Below the pieces are notes generated by a model, which had not been told where the DNA came from, made no database searches, and saw only the letters and a list, made by a program, of their open reading frames with translations. This document shows positions 46,889 through 56,125 of a stretch of 64,000 nucleotides of DNA, in pieces. Every line of letters starts with the position of its first letter. Position 1 is the stretch's first letter. The position numbers and the translations under genes were made by a program. Source of the DNA: an endosymbiont of Escarpia spicata (GTDB lineage Bacteria > Pseudomonadota > Gammaproteobacteria > Chromatiales > Chromatiaceae); contig QFXE01000021.1 of NCBI GenBank assembly GCA_003349915.1, forward strand, positions 62,001 through 126,000, given 5' to 3'.

Positions 46889-47296
46889 TCAATAAACGTT
46901 CTTGGAATTCAGAAAAGCACCCAAGCTTATATCATGCTCGGTTATATGGAGCAGAGCCCAATCAGTGGAAACATCATAGTCGGAGTAAAAGGTAGGATAT
47001 TTTCCATTTGATACAGCAGTCACCAGATGGCCCAGATACTGAAGTAATATTCTGTGCTCCCGATGATGCTTTGCTAGTTCAGGATAATCATATTTTTTCA
47101 TCAACTGCTCTTCAGTTGAGAAATGCATTCTCGTAAATTCCACCAGATCAACTAACAAAGTCTTTAGATCATCTTTATCGATACAGGATTCCACTGCAGA
47201 ATGAAGATGATTTACAAGCTCAAGCATCCTCTGATGCTGAATATCTATTTCCTCGACATTAACGCTAAATTCATCACACCAGGTAACGATCGGCAT
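46889..47296 (-). CDS. Bacteriohemerythrin
   Basis: I start at ATG 47296 (MPIVTWCDEFSVNVEEID) because GGGAAG lies just upstream; an earlier in-frame ATG adds five residues. The 135-residue protein has the full di-iron ligand set: IQHQRMLELVNHLH, HFSTEEQLM, HHREHRILL and HITEHDISLG. It binds O2 and may deliver or sense oxygen in the cytoplasm. It converges with the TIR-like gene, 2 bp apart. Confidence 0.92.
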   Translation of the reverse strand: MPIVTWCDEFSVNVEEIDIQHQRMLELVNHLHSAVESCIDKDDLKTLLVDLVEFTRMHFSTEEQLMKKYDYPELAKHHREHRILLQYLGHLVTAVSNGKYPTFYSDYDVSTDWALLHITEHDISLGAFLNSKNVY

Positions 47297-47760
47297 ACTC
47301 TTCCCTCTCAATAAATCAAAAATCGTTGGGTATACAACTCAAACCAGATTTAATCAGTAACGTATTAAGTTAAATAACAAAATAGAAAAACCTCAGATAT
47401 CCAGCCCCCTTCCAGTACCACGCGCCAGCTGGATACCCGTACAATTATTGAAGCTGAACTACAGTTTAGTATTTTTATTCATATCCGTAACCCATTGATC
47501 AATAACAGTCAGACCATGGTGAAACCGTTTGGGCGCCGAGTTTCAGACCCACCAGCTGACCCGCCCCAACACAGATAGACACTAGAGATAGCAAAGAGAC
47601 GACCCACAGGCAAGTTAAGTTTCAAGCGCCGGTTCAGAGAAGCCGAAAGTGTCTCTGGTGTTATGTTGGCGGAATTTCAGGTTTGGGAGAGGTGCTTGGC
47701 CAACTCTGTTGCCACCACTCTCACCTTTGAAAGCGGACTTGCTTGGGCCGCCTTATAAAA
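47297..47760. other. Intergenic region upstream of the hemerythrin gene
   Basis: This AT-rich stretch carries the hemerythrin promoter region and about 300 bp without a coding signal that I can support. I see no recognisable RNA gene. Confidence 0.3.
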
Positions 47761-47818
47761 CAAAGACTTAGCGAGAAATCACTAAGCCCTTTGTTTTTGA
47801 GGTAGCAGCTGGGTAGCA
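47761..47818 (+). other. att-like module B: CAAAGACTTA, hairpin, GTAGCA-N5-GTAGCA
   Basis: CAAAGACTTA (47761-47770) opens a terminator-like hairpin (AAACAAAG..TTAG / CTAA..CTTTGTTTTT). This is followed by GTAGCA at 47802-47807 and 47813-47818 with a 5 bp gap. The order and spacing match module A at 41252-41308 to within one base, although the hexamer differs (GTAGAC there). Confidence 0.5.
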
Positions 47819-47891
47819 ATTCGACTAATTTGGATTCTGGCCTGGGAAGCCAAATGGAAATCTCAGCCAGCCTTCTGCTAATATCGCTAGC

Positions 47892-48488
47892 ATGTCAAAA
47901 GAGATAAAAAAAACAGCTCTTCGCCTGCCAAAAGCCTTACATACCGAGCTCCTTAAGGCAGCCGAAGGATCTGGCCGTTCAATGAAGAGCGAAATCATCG
48001 CTCGCCTTTCTGAATCTTTCGAGCAGAAGAGCGATGAATCAGAGTTCGCCGATGCCCTTGATGCAGTAAAGATGACCCATGAGCGCTTGGTGTCGTCTCT
48101 TTACCGACGTCTTTTTCATCTCGTTAGGATTGCTGAACTCACGTCATATGACATTGATGAGAGCGGATTAAGTCACTATTTGGATGAATTCAAAGAATGG
48201 GTGGGGCAATCGTCGTCACCAGGCATGGAAGAGTTATTTTCGATAGCTGGCCCAGAGAGCGCAGGTGCAAAAGCAGCCCACGCTGCAATGGCGTCACTTG
48301 ACCAAGACGCTTTGACCAAAGCCCAACTAATTGTTTTTGCAGAAGTGAGAAGGAACAAAAATCTGATCATCTACGCCATCGATCAGTTTGAGGACTACCT
48401 TGCCGCCAATGAAGAGCAAATCTGGAAAAACTCAAAATTGCGCGATCCGTTCTGGCTCTACAATCCGGATCTTCAGAAAAAAGAATAG
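47892..48488 (+). CDS. Arc-type ribbon-helix-helix protein
   Basis: The 198-residue protein starts with an Arc/MetJ-like fold: IKKTALRLPKALHTELLKAA (strand and helix A) and GRSMKSEIIARLSESFEQ (helix B), a DNA-binding dimer module. A helical C-terminal part of about 140 residues contains MTHERLVSSLYRRLFHLVRI and EVRRNKNLIIYAIDQFEDYL and has no family I recognise. It sits 73 bp beyond att-like module B, so it may be the first gene outside the accessory zone or its regulator. Confidence 0.75.
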   Translation: MSKEIKKTALRLPKALHTELLKAAEGSGRSMKSEIIARLSESFEQKSDESEFADALDAVKMTHERLVSSLYRRLFHLVRIAELTSYDIDESGLSHYLDEFKEWVGQSSSPGMEELFSIAGPESAGAKAAHAAMASLDQDALTKAQLIVFAEVRRNKNLIIYAIDQFEDYLAANEEQIWKNSKLRDPFWLYNPDLQKKE

Positions 48489-48535
48489 ACAACTTTTGGC
48501 GCATTGAAACAAGGCATGTTTATCAGGTTGAATGA

Positions 48536-48970
48536 ATGATGAAAAAGAAAGAAAAGAAAAAGCTGAAGAAGAAAGACAAAGTTCGCGTACTGGACGCCGC
48601 AGAGAATCAGGACGGAGTCCGGGATCTAAAACAGAGGATCAAACGACTGGAGTCTGAACTCAAACACTGCAAAAACACAATTGAGGCCCTGCGCCATCAA
48701 GTCAAGGACAAAAAGACCGAAAAAAACAAAAAGAGGAAGCCGGGTAATAGCGCCGTGAAATCCCTGCGGGCTCAACAGTCAACCACAGTAGCCGTTGCCC
48801 AAAGAAATGCCTGGAAGCGCCACCGTTACCTACGGGACAGGTACGATTTCTATCTTGATAACAGCCACGGCAAACCCGATGCCAGAGATCTTGCAGATAA
48901 AGATCTGAGACAGGAATACGGAGAGGATGCCGGTTTCTCTAAACAGGAATTAGAGCACATATTATCCTGA
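48536..48970 (+). CDS. Lysine-rich coiled-coil protein
   Basis: The 144-residue, strongly basic protein starts MMKKKEKKKLKKKDKVRVLD. A coiled coil follows (LKQRIKRLESELKHCKNTIE; ALRHQVKDK), then a second basic linker and a C-terminal part (RYLRDRYDFYLDNSHGKPDA; LRQEYGEDAGFSKQELEHIL). No family is recognised. It is 47 bp after the ribbon-helix-helix gene on the same strand and probably cytoplasmic, possibly nucleic-acid binding by charge. Confidence 0.6.
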   Translation: MMKKKEKKKLKKKDKVRVLDAAENQDGVRDLKQRIKRLESELKHCKNTIEALRHQVKDKKTEKNKKRKPGNSAVKSLRAQQSTTVAVAQRNAWKRHRYLRDRYDFYLDNSHGKPDARDLADKDLRQEYGEDAGFSKQELEHILS

Positions 48971-49029
48971 CTGAATTGGCGCGTGCAGCCATGATAGGTT
49001 GACCATGTCAGATTTATCAACCCCTCATT

Positions 49030-49659
49030 TTATCCCTGACTGAACTGATTCATCCCCCAGTTCCATGACTTCAGCAGGGTCTGACCGGACAAGGCAAACC
49101 ACTCGACCTGCAGCTTGGGGAAACTTACAACAGCACAGCTATGATTACACAGGGTACTGCCGGGGTTGATCACCAGGGTATCGCCCAGCCGCTCGGCAAA
49201 CACCTGATGAGTATGGCCGACCACCAACACATCGTATGCAAATCCCTGCAAACGGCCAGTCCAGTAAGCCCGCTGCTCGTCAATTGGTTCACCGCATTCA
49301 TCCAGCAACCTGATCCCATCCATGAAAGAATCCGGTGGGCTGGCATGCACCATATACAATCCCCTGCCTTTTACCACCATCTCCAGCGAGGCAGGCAGAC
49401 CGCTCAGATAGCGATAAGTGGATGAATCCTCTTTATCTGCCGCACGATCAAGATACCAGGCTTCATGGTTGCCTGTAACGCATGCACAAGCATTCGCCAT
49501 CAACAGATCGACAGTCTCGTCCAACGCCTCACCATAACCGGCGATATCGCCAGCGCAGAGGACATGCTCCACCCCCTCTTGCCGGAATATAGACAGCGCC
49601 TCCTCAACAGGCCCTGGCGTGGCATGAGGATCGCTGATGATGCCTATCTTAGTGTTCAA
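49030..49659 (-). CDS. Metallophosphatase (YfcE-type phosphodiesterase)
   Basis: This 209-residue calcineurin-like phosphoesterase has the full metal site in order: SDPHATPG (D.H), CAGDIAGYGE (GD), VTGNHEAW (GNHE) and VVGHTHQVF (GHTH). Small enzymes of this type hydrolyse phosphodiesters or phosphomonoesters in the cytoplasm; the physiological substrate is unknown. The first motif SDPHA differs slightly from the common SDxHG. It is a single gene transcribed toward the coiled-coil gene. Confidence 0.88.
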   Translation of the reverse strand: MNTKIGIISDPHATPGPVEEALSIFRQEGVEHVLCAGDIAGYGEALDETVDLLMANACACVTGNHEAWYLDRAADKEDSSTYRYLSGLPASLEMVVKGRGLYMVHASPPDSFMDGIRLLDECGEPIDEQRAYWTGRLQGFAYDVLVVGHTHQVFAERLGDTLVINPGSTLCNHSCAVVSFPKLQVEWFALSGQTLLKSWNWGMNQFSQG

Positions 49660-49845
49660 GGTACCCCTCTAACGCAAGGTCCTACTCTATATTCAGGCGC
49701 ATCCGCACGGCTGCTAAAACGGCAATGGCAACCGCAAAACGGTAAGAAGTCTGACCGCCATTTGTGATAGTGCACCACATCAAGAACGTTGTGAGTGTCT
49801 GAATACCCACGACGCTTCTTTTTCAGTATCGGATTACAGTTTGCC

Positions 49846-52800
49846 TCACTGCCCTCTTAAAAGTACCTCGAACTCATCCGCCGGTACAGGTGGACTGTAG
49901 AGGTATCCTTGCCCCTCATCACACTGAAGCGCATAGAGAAACCGTGCCTGTTCCTGATTCTCTATACCCTCGGCAGTGATTTTGAGACCAAGACTGTGGC
50001 CAAGCGAGATTACGGCCGTAGTAATCGCGCGGTTCTCCGGGTCATCCAATATGTCTTTCACAAACGAACGATCGATTTTTAGACGATCTATCGGCAGTTG
50101 TTTCAAGTAGGCCAGTGATGAATAACCTGTACCGAAATCATCAATCGCCAACCCGACTCCCATTGAACGCAGCCGTTCAAGAGAGCCGATAGTCTTTTTG
50201 GCCTGCTGCATGATGAAGGTTTCGGTAACTTCAATCTCCAGCGCGCCGGGTTCAAGACCGGTTTCAGCCAGGATTCTCTCGACGGTGGTCACGATATTTT
50301 CGCGCATCATTTGAGGACCTGCCACATTGACTGCGATGTGCTCCATGGCAAGTCCACTTCGCCGCCATTGCGCAGCTTGGGCGCAGGCGGTTCGTAGCAC
50401 CCATTCACCAATGGGGATGATCAGGCCGCTCTCTTCCGCAATGGGAATAAAGCGTAAGGGTGAGATAATACCCTCTTCGGGATGAAGCCAGCGGATGAGC
50501 GCCTCTGCACCAACGATTTTTCCCTCCACTGGAGAGTATTTGGGTTGGTAATAGACTCTGAACTGCTCTTGTTCGAGCGCCTCTCTCAAGCCCGCCTCAA
50601 GTTTCACTCGCTCGTATGCGACTGCTGTCATCTCCTTGCGATAGAAACTGAACGCACCACGCCCTTGCGACTTGGATCGATACATCGCCGTGTCTGCATG
50701 CTTGAGCAGTGTCGAGACATCGGTCCCGTCCTCTGGAAATACACTGATCCCCAAGCTCACACTCGTTTGCAGAGTTTGGCTTCCGATGCGGATGGGCTGT
50801 TTGAACGCCGACAATATCTTCTCAGCCGCTACTGCCGCGGCGCCGGTATCGGGAACTCTTTCCAGGATGACCGCAAATTCGTCTCCACCCAAGTGCGCAA
50901 CCGTATCCTCCTCCCTGAGGATCGATCTGACGCGCGCACCAACTTCCCATAGCACTTTGTCACCAGCCGGATGCCCGAACGCGTCATTGATGTGCTTGAA
51001 GTGGTCAAGGTCGAGACACAGCACCGCCACCTGATGGCCTTCACGCTGTGCCTGTTGCAGCGCGTGCTCACAGAGTGTGTTGAACAACAGCCGGTTGGGC
51101 AGATCGGTAAGTACATCATAATGGGCCAGCTGGGAGATCCTCTCCTCAGAGAGCTTCTGTTCTGTAATATCGGAAAATATTCCAATATATTGCGTAACAT
51201 TCCCCTGTTGGTCACGAACGGCGGAAATGTTCTGCCAAACAGGAAAAACCTCTCCATCCTTACGCCGGTTCCATATCTCACCGCTCCAGTGTCCCTTTTC
51301 GGTAAGAGTCGCCCATAATCTCCGGTAGAAAGAATCATCGTGGTGCTGGGAGCGCATGAGCCCCGCTTTTTGACCAACAACATCTTGCGGCGAATACCCG
51401 GTCATCCCGGAAAAAGCCCGATTGACACGCAGAATCCTGCTATCTACGTCGGTAATCAGGATGCCTTCGGAAGCGTTTTCAAACACGCTGGCGGCCAAAC
51501 GAAATTCTTCCTCATCCTGCTTGCGTTCAGTAATGTCCTCCGCCATGCCGGCAATGCGATAGCTTTCCCCTGCGGCATTGCGGACAGGGTAGCCCATAGC
51601 TTTGATCCAGCGCACTGAACGATCCGGAAGAACGACGCGATATTCCGGAAATTCGATATCTGTCAGACCACCTTGGCTCTTCTCGGTGATGTAATCCGCG
51701 ACCCTGCTCAAGTCATCAGGATGAATCGCGTCGAGCCAGGAGAGTGGCTTCTGATAGAGCGATTCACAGGAACGGCCCCATACCTCTTCATAGGCGGGAC
51801 TGACATAGATGACCTTCTGCCAATCGGGAGTCACGAGCCAGAAGACCTCACGGATATGCTCGGCAAGCTGCCTGAAGTTCTGTTCACTGGCGCGCAGGCT
51901 CTCTTCCATCTGCTTACGCTCTGTAATATCCCGTACGATTCCCCGATAACCCAGATAGCCACCATCTTGGTCGAATTTCGGGATACCACTGGTCTCAAGG
52001 AACACCTGCCGTCCTGTTTTGTGCCGACTGACATATTCGAGTCCCTTAAACGGCTTACCTGACTCTACGATGGCGTCGTACACAGCCGCCACTCTTTCCG
52101 CTTCATCCCGTGGCATCAAGTCAAACGGCGTTTTGCCAATTACCTCCTCGGGCGCGTAACCGAGCAGCTCCTCGATTTTGGCGCTCACATAGGTATATCG
52201 TGCGTCCGGCCCCACTTCACAAATACTGTCACTGATTACTTCCAGCAGATCGCGGTATCGCGTTTCACTTTTCAGCAGGGCAAGCTCGGCTCGTTTGCGT
52301 TTGGTAATGTCCTGGAGTGCGCCGATGACTCCATTCGGTCTCCCCATGCCATCGAAGCGGCTGGCAACCCAAATCCCATAAATACCGGTACCACTGGAGA
52401 AATTCAGAGGGAGCTCGGTGTATCCCTTCTGGTCAGATGACAGCAATCTTTCGATCAGTTCGCGGAATTCAGCCCGGTCCGGCTTTTCGAACGCCTCCAC
52501 CAGGCTATCCATGTTTGGATAGGCCTTTGAAAACGGCGTATCACAGTACGGGCAGGTTTCTTCACTCCACAGCAACTCGTCTGAGTAAAGATCGTATTCC
52601 CAAATTATCAGCCCTGTAGCCTTGACGGCCAAGCTCAACCTGGCCTCACTGTTGACCACATCCTGGATCAGCTCTCCGGCCTGCACCCCATAAATCCCCT
52701 GCCCGATATTTTCACCGGTGGGTGCCCCCGCTCCCTCGGTCAGCCATCGTTTGCTCACGTGAAAATACTGGGTCAGACGATTGAGCTTGGCCGTTGATAT

Positions 52801-52926
52801 ATTTCCACCATTGAGCCAGCTATGCAGCGATTGCCGCGAGACCCCCAACTCTTTCGCCAGCTCGCCGAGAGAGAGATCCTGTTCTCCGGCAAGTTGGGAC
52901 AATCGCTTTCCAAAACCAATATCCAT
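49846..52926 (-). CDS. HTH-PASx4-GGDEF-EAL regulatory protein
   Basis: This 1026-residue soluble protein opens with an XRE-type helix-turn-helix (FGKRLSQLAGEQDLSLGELA; KELGVSRQSLHSWLNGGNIS). Four PAS/PAC units follow at about 90-590. The first contains a CPYC pair (SEETCPYCDTPF) that could be redox-active. GGDEF is intact (HLGGDEFAVIL; inhibitory site REED), and EAL is intact (EALIRWLHPEEG, DDFGTGYSSLAYL, EGIENQEQ). A DNA-binding head on a cytoplasmic c-di-GMP enzyme is unusual. The region upstream carries several ACATT repeats. No membrane helix is seen. Confidence 0.88.
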   Translation of the reverse strand: MDIGFGKRLSQLAGEQDLSLGELAKELGVSRQSLHSWLNGGNISTAKLNRLTQYFHVSKRWLTEGAGAPTGENIGQGIYGVQAGELIQDVVNSEARLSLAVKATGLIIWEYDLYSDELLWSEETCPYCDTPFSKAYPNMDSLVEAFEKPDRAEFRELIERLLSSDQKGYTELPLNFSSGTGIYGIWVASRFDGMGRPNGVIGALQDITKRKRAELALLKSETRYRDLLEVISDSICEVGPDARYTYVSAKIEELLGYAPEEVIGKTPFDLMPRDEAERVAAVYDAIVESGKPFKGLEYVSRHKTGRQVFLETSGIPKFDQDGGYLGYRGIVRDITERKQMEESLRASEQNFRQLAEHIREVFWLVTPDWQKVIYVSPAYEEVWGRSCESLYQKPLSWLDAIHPDDLSRVADYITEKSQGGLTDIEFPEYRVVLPDRSVRWIKAMGYPVRNAAGESYRIAGMAEDITERKQDEEEFRLAASVFENASEGILITDVDSRILRVNRAFSGMTGYSPQDVVGQKAGLMRSQHHDDSFYRRLWATLTEKGHWSGEIWNRRKDGEVFPVWQNISAVRDQQGNVTQYIGIFSDITEQKLSEERISQLAHYDVLTDLPNRLLFNTLCEHALQQAQREGHQVAVLCLDLDHFKHINDAFGHPAGDKVLWEVGARVRSILREEDTVAHLGGDEFAVILERVPDTGAAAVAAEKILSAFKQPIRIGSQTLQTSVSLGISVFPEDGTDVSTLLKHADTAMYRSKSQGRGAFSFYRKEMTAVAYERVKLEAGLREALEQEQFRVYYQPKYSPVEGKIVGAEALIRWLHPEEGIISPLRFIPIAEESGLIIPIGEWVLRTACAQAAQWRRSGLAMEHIAVNVAGPQMMRENIVTTVERILAETGLEPGALEIEVTETFIMQQAKKTIGSLERLRSMGVGLAIDDFGTGYSSLAYLKQLPIDRLKIDRSFVKDILDDPENRAITTAVISLGHSLGLKITAEGIENQEQARFLYALQCDEGQGYLYSPPVPADEFEVLLRGQ

Positions 52927-52952
52927 AGAGATACCACGTCCATTACTATTTT

Positions 52953-52986
52953 ACATTTTGACATTATTGGACATTTCTCCCACATA
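52953..52986. promoter_or_regulatory. ACATT direct repeats upstream of the HTH-PAS-GGDEF-EAL gene
   Basis: ACATT at 52953, 52961 and 52971 and ACATA at 52982 are spaced 8, 10 and 11 bp, about one helical turn. They lie 27-60 bp upstream of the start codon. This could be the operator for the protein's own HTH domain; it is a guess from position. Confidence 0.3.
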
Positions 52987-53169
52987 TTAAAGGGTTAAAT
53001 ACCAGGGTACTTCTCCCATTTTTAACTGAGATGGATCGACCTGTTTCCAGCTTCGACTCTCAAAGTAAACAAGAACTCAAAGCGGTTCACTGACGCACCG
53101 CCTCCAAATCCATTCCCAACTATGATTAGATATATCGACTAATATAAAAAATCCGGACTTTTTCAGGCA

Positions 53170-55998
53170 GTGCCCATTACTTCCGACATCAAAGACTTGG
53201 ATGAAAAACAGACCTCCACGCAGCTGCTAGCCGTCGTGGAGGACCTGGTGGCTGAACTTCATCCCGAACAGCCCAATCTTCCTGACCCAAAACTGGCCGA
53301 CAAGCTGGACAGTGATCTCGGATTTGACAGCCTCAGCCGGGTTGAACTGCTGAACCGGGTGGAGCAACAATTTGCAGTACAGCTGCCCGAGCAGTTGTTC
53401 GCAACGGCCGAAACACCGGCGGATATCCTCCAGAACATCCTCTCTGCAGATCCGACGCTGCAGGAGAAGATGCGTGCTCTACCCCAGTCACCCGCGAAAG
53501 TCACACCTCTCGCCCTACTCCCGGAACAGGCTACAACTCTGCCGGAGGTACTTGAATGGCATAGCAAACAGAGCCCCAATCACACCCATATCCTGCTTTA
53601 TGGTGACGGCGAGCAGCCCACACCCATCAGTTACAAAAAACTCTGGCAGGGTGCGCGCAGAGTTGCGATCTCCCTGATTGAACACGGCCTGCAACCCAGT
53701 CAAACAGTTGCGATCATGCTGCCCACAGGGGCTGACTATCTCTTCAGTTTCTTTGGAATTCTGTTGGCCAGCGCCACCCCTGTTCCCATCTATCCACCCG
53801 TCAGACTCTCCCAGATCGAAGATCATCTGAAACGGCATGTGCGCATCCTGGAAAATGCCGGCGCGGTTATGCTGATCACCGTCCCGGAGGCAAAGAGCGT
53901 CTCCATCCTGCTGCGGAATCTACTCAATCAGGATCTGCAGATACTGGTATCAAATGATCTCGATCGTGAGTCTGTTTCGACCCCGCTGCCACGCTCTCGA
54001 CCCAATGACATCGCCTTCATCCAATACACCTCCGGCAGCACAGGCTTCCCAAAAGGCGTACAGCTAAGCCATTACAATCTGCTGGCAAATATCCGTTCCA
54101 TGGGGGAGGCGGTGGCAATCACACCAGAAGACGTCTTCGTCAGCTGGCTGCCCCTCTATCACGACATGGGATTGATCGGTGCCTGGCTCGGCAGTCTCTA
54201 TTTCGGCATTCCCCTGGTGCTGATGTCCCCCCTGCGGTTTCTTGTCAGGCCACAACGCTGGCTGTGGGCGATTCACGATCACAAGGGCACTCTCTCCGCG
54301 GCACCCAATTTCGCTTACGAACTCTGCCTGAAAAAAGTTCGGAACGAGGAGATCGAAGGCCTGGATCTCAGCACTTGGCGGATGGCTTTCAATGGTGCCG
54401 AGCCCGTTAGCCCAGCGACCATCCGCCGCTTCAGCAGCCACTTTTCCAGCTATGGCTTTGCTAATAATACGATGGCGCCGGTCTACGGCTTGGCGGAGTG
54501 TTCAGTGGGTCTGGCATTTCCACCCCCCGGCAGAATTGCCCCTATCGATCGCATTCAGCGCCGCCCGATGCGGGAGTCCGGTCTGGCGCTTGTTGCAGAA
54601 GAGATTGATCAATCCCCCTTGGAGTTCGTCGCCTGTGGAGCGCCACTGGCAAATCACGACATCCGTATCCTGGACAAAACCGGCCAGGTGCTGCCAGACC
54701 GGCAGGAGGGCCACCTGCAGTTTCAGGGGCCTTCCGCCACCCGTGGATACTTCCGCAATCCCAAAGCCACCCGCCAGCTGTTTGACGGCGACTGGCTCGA
54801 CTCTGGCGACATGGCCTATCGGGTTGGAGATGAGATCTATCTGACCGGCCGCAGCAAGGACATGATTATCCGTGCCGGGCGGAATATCTATCCTCAGGAG
54901 GTGGAAGAAAAAGTCGGAGAGATCGAAGGTATCCGCAAGGGTTGCGTGGCGGTTTTCGGTCATCTGAATGAGGCAACAGGCACCGAGGGGTTGGTGGTGA
55001 TGGCCGAAATCAGGGAGACGGCACCGGATACACAAGAGCGGTTACGCACCGAGATCATCCGCTCACTTAGCCAACTGATCGATGCCCCACCGGACGACAT
55101 CGCCCTGGTGCCGCCACACACCGTACTCAAGACCTCGAGTGGAAAGATACGCCGCGCTGCCTGCCGTGAAGCTTATGAACAGGGGGAACTGATCAAGGGC
55201 CGCCCACCAGTCTGGCGGCAGTTTGCTGACCTGATTGCCGCCGGTCTGCCGGTACAGTTTCAGAGATGGCGACACAAAACCGGCGAGTTGCTCTACGCCG
55301 GATATGCCTGGACCCTGTTCCTTATCGGTGCCACGATTGTCTGGCTGCTGGTGATACTGCTTCCAGGCACCGGCCTGCGCCGCCGCATCATGCACCACAG
55401 CGCCAGGCTGCTGATGAAACTCTGCGGCATCCGCCTGCAGGTCGAGGGGCTGAACCATATACCGGAAAACCGGGTCTCGGTACTGGTGGCCAACCACTCA
55501 AGTTACCTGGATGGTCTGATTCTGATCGCAGCAGTGCCGTTCACCTTTCATTTTGTGGCGAAGGCGGAACTGCTAGACAAATTCATTCCCCGGCTGTTTC
55601 TGCGACGCATCGGCACCTTCTTTGTCGAACGTTTCGACCATGGCGGCGGAGCCGGCGACACATCCTTTCTGTCTAAACAGACACAACAGGGGGAGACACT
55701 GCTGTTTTTTCCCGAAGGCACCTTTACCGCCCGTGAAGGCCTGCAGCATTTCCGGCTGGGGGCATTTGTCACCGCCACACAAAACAGGGTTCCGGTAATA
55801 CCGGTGACCCTCAAGGGCAGCCGAAAGCTGCTGCCCGCCAACTGCTGGAAACCCCGGAGAAATCCTCTCAAAGTGACCGTGGGGGAACCCATTATCCCAG
55901 CGGGGGATGAGTGGCAGGACGCCATCGACCTGCGCGATGGCACACGGCAAGTCATACTCGAAACTTGCGAAGAGCCGGATCTCTCCTGGACCCCGTAG
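53170..55998 (+). CDS. ACP / acyl-activating enzyme / PlsC acyltransferase fusion
   Basis: The 942-residue protein combines three modules. An acyl carrier domain has the phosphopantetheine site LGFDSLSRVE (Ser54). An AMP-forming ligase covers about 120-690 (QYTSGSTGFPKG, YGLAECSVGLAF, SGDMAYR, then GRSKDMIIRAGRNIYPQE). A C-terminal part has a membrane helix near 717-738 and a PlsC domain with VANHSSYLDG and FFPEGTF. It may activate a fatty acid, hold it on its own ACP and transfer it to a lyso-lipid. The order is the reverse of Aas, which is PlsC then ligase. Start is GTG at 53170. Confidence 0.88.
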   Translation: MPITSDIKDLDEKQTSTQLLAVVEDLVAELHPEQPNLPDPKLADKLDSDLGFDSLSRVELLNRVEQQFAVQLPEQLFATAETPADILQNILSADPTLQEKMRALPQSPAKVTPLALLPEQATTLPEVLEWHSKQSPNHTHILLYGDGEQPTPISYKKLWQGARRVAISLIEHGLQPSQTVAIMLPTGADYLFSFFGILLASATPVPIYPPVRLSQIEDHLKRHVRILENAGAVMLITVPEAKSVSILLRNLLNQDLQILVSNDLDRESVSTPLPRSRPNDIAFIQYTSGSTGFPKGVQLSHYNLLANIRSMGEAVAITPEDVFVSWLPLYHDMGLIGAWLGSLYFGIPLVLMSPLRFLVRPQRWLWAIHDHKGTLSAAPNFAYELCLKKVRNEEIEGLDLSTWRMAFNGAEPVSPATIRRFSSHFSSYGFANNTMAPVYGLAECSVGLAFPPPGRIAPIDRIQRRPMRESGLALVAEEIDQSPLEFVACGAPLANHDIRILDKTGQVLPDRQEGHLQFQGPSATRGYFRNPKATRQLFDGDWLDSGDMAYRVGDEIYLTGRSKDMIIRAGRNIYPQEVEEKVGEIEGIRKGCVAVFGHLNEATGTEGLVVMAEIRETAPDTQERLRTEIIRSLSQLIDAPPDDIALVPPHTVLKTSSGKIRRAACREAYEQGELIKGRPPVWRQFADLIAAGLPVQFQRWRHKTGELLYAGYAWTLFLIGATIVWLLVILLPGTGLRRRIMHHSARLLMKLCGIRLQVEGLNHIPENRVSVLVANHSSYLDGLILIAAVPFTFHFVAKAELLDKFIPRLFLRRIGTFFVERFDHGGGAGDTSFLSKQTQQGETLLFFPEGTFTAREGLQHFRLGAFVTATQNRVPVIPVTLKGSRKLLPANCWKPRRNPLKVTVGEPIIPAGDEWQDAIDLRDGTRQVILETCEEPDLSWTP

Positions 55999-56125
55999 AC
56001 AAAAATAGAACTATGCCCGCATTAAATTCATGTTTTAGGCTATCATGCCGATATAAGTAGAAGAGTGCTTTAACTATCACTCCATTTGATCCAAGACGAC
56101 CCTGAATTCGAATATAACTATTACT

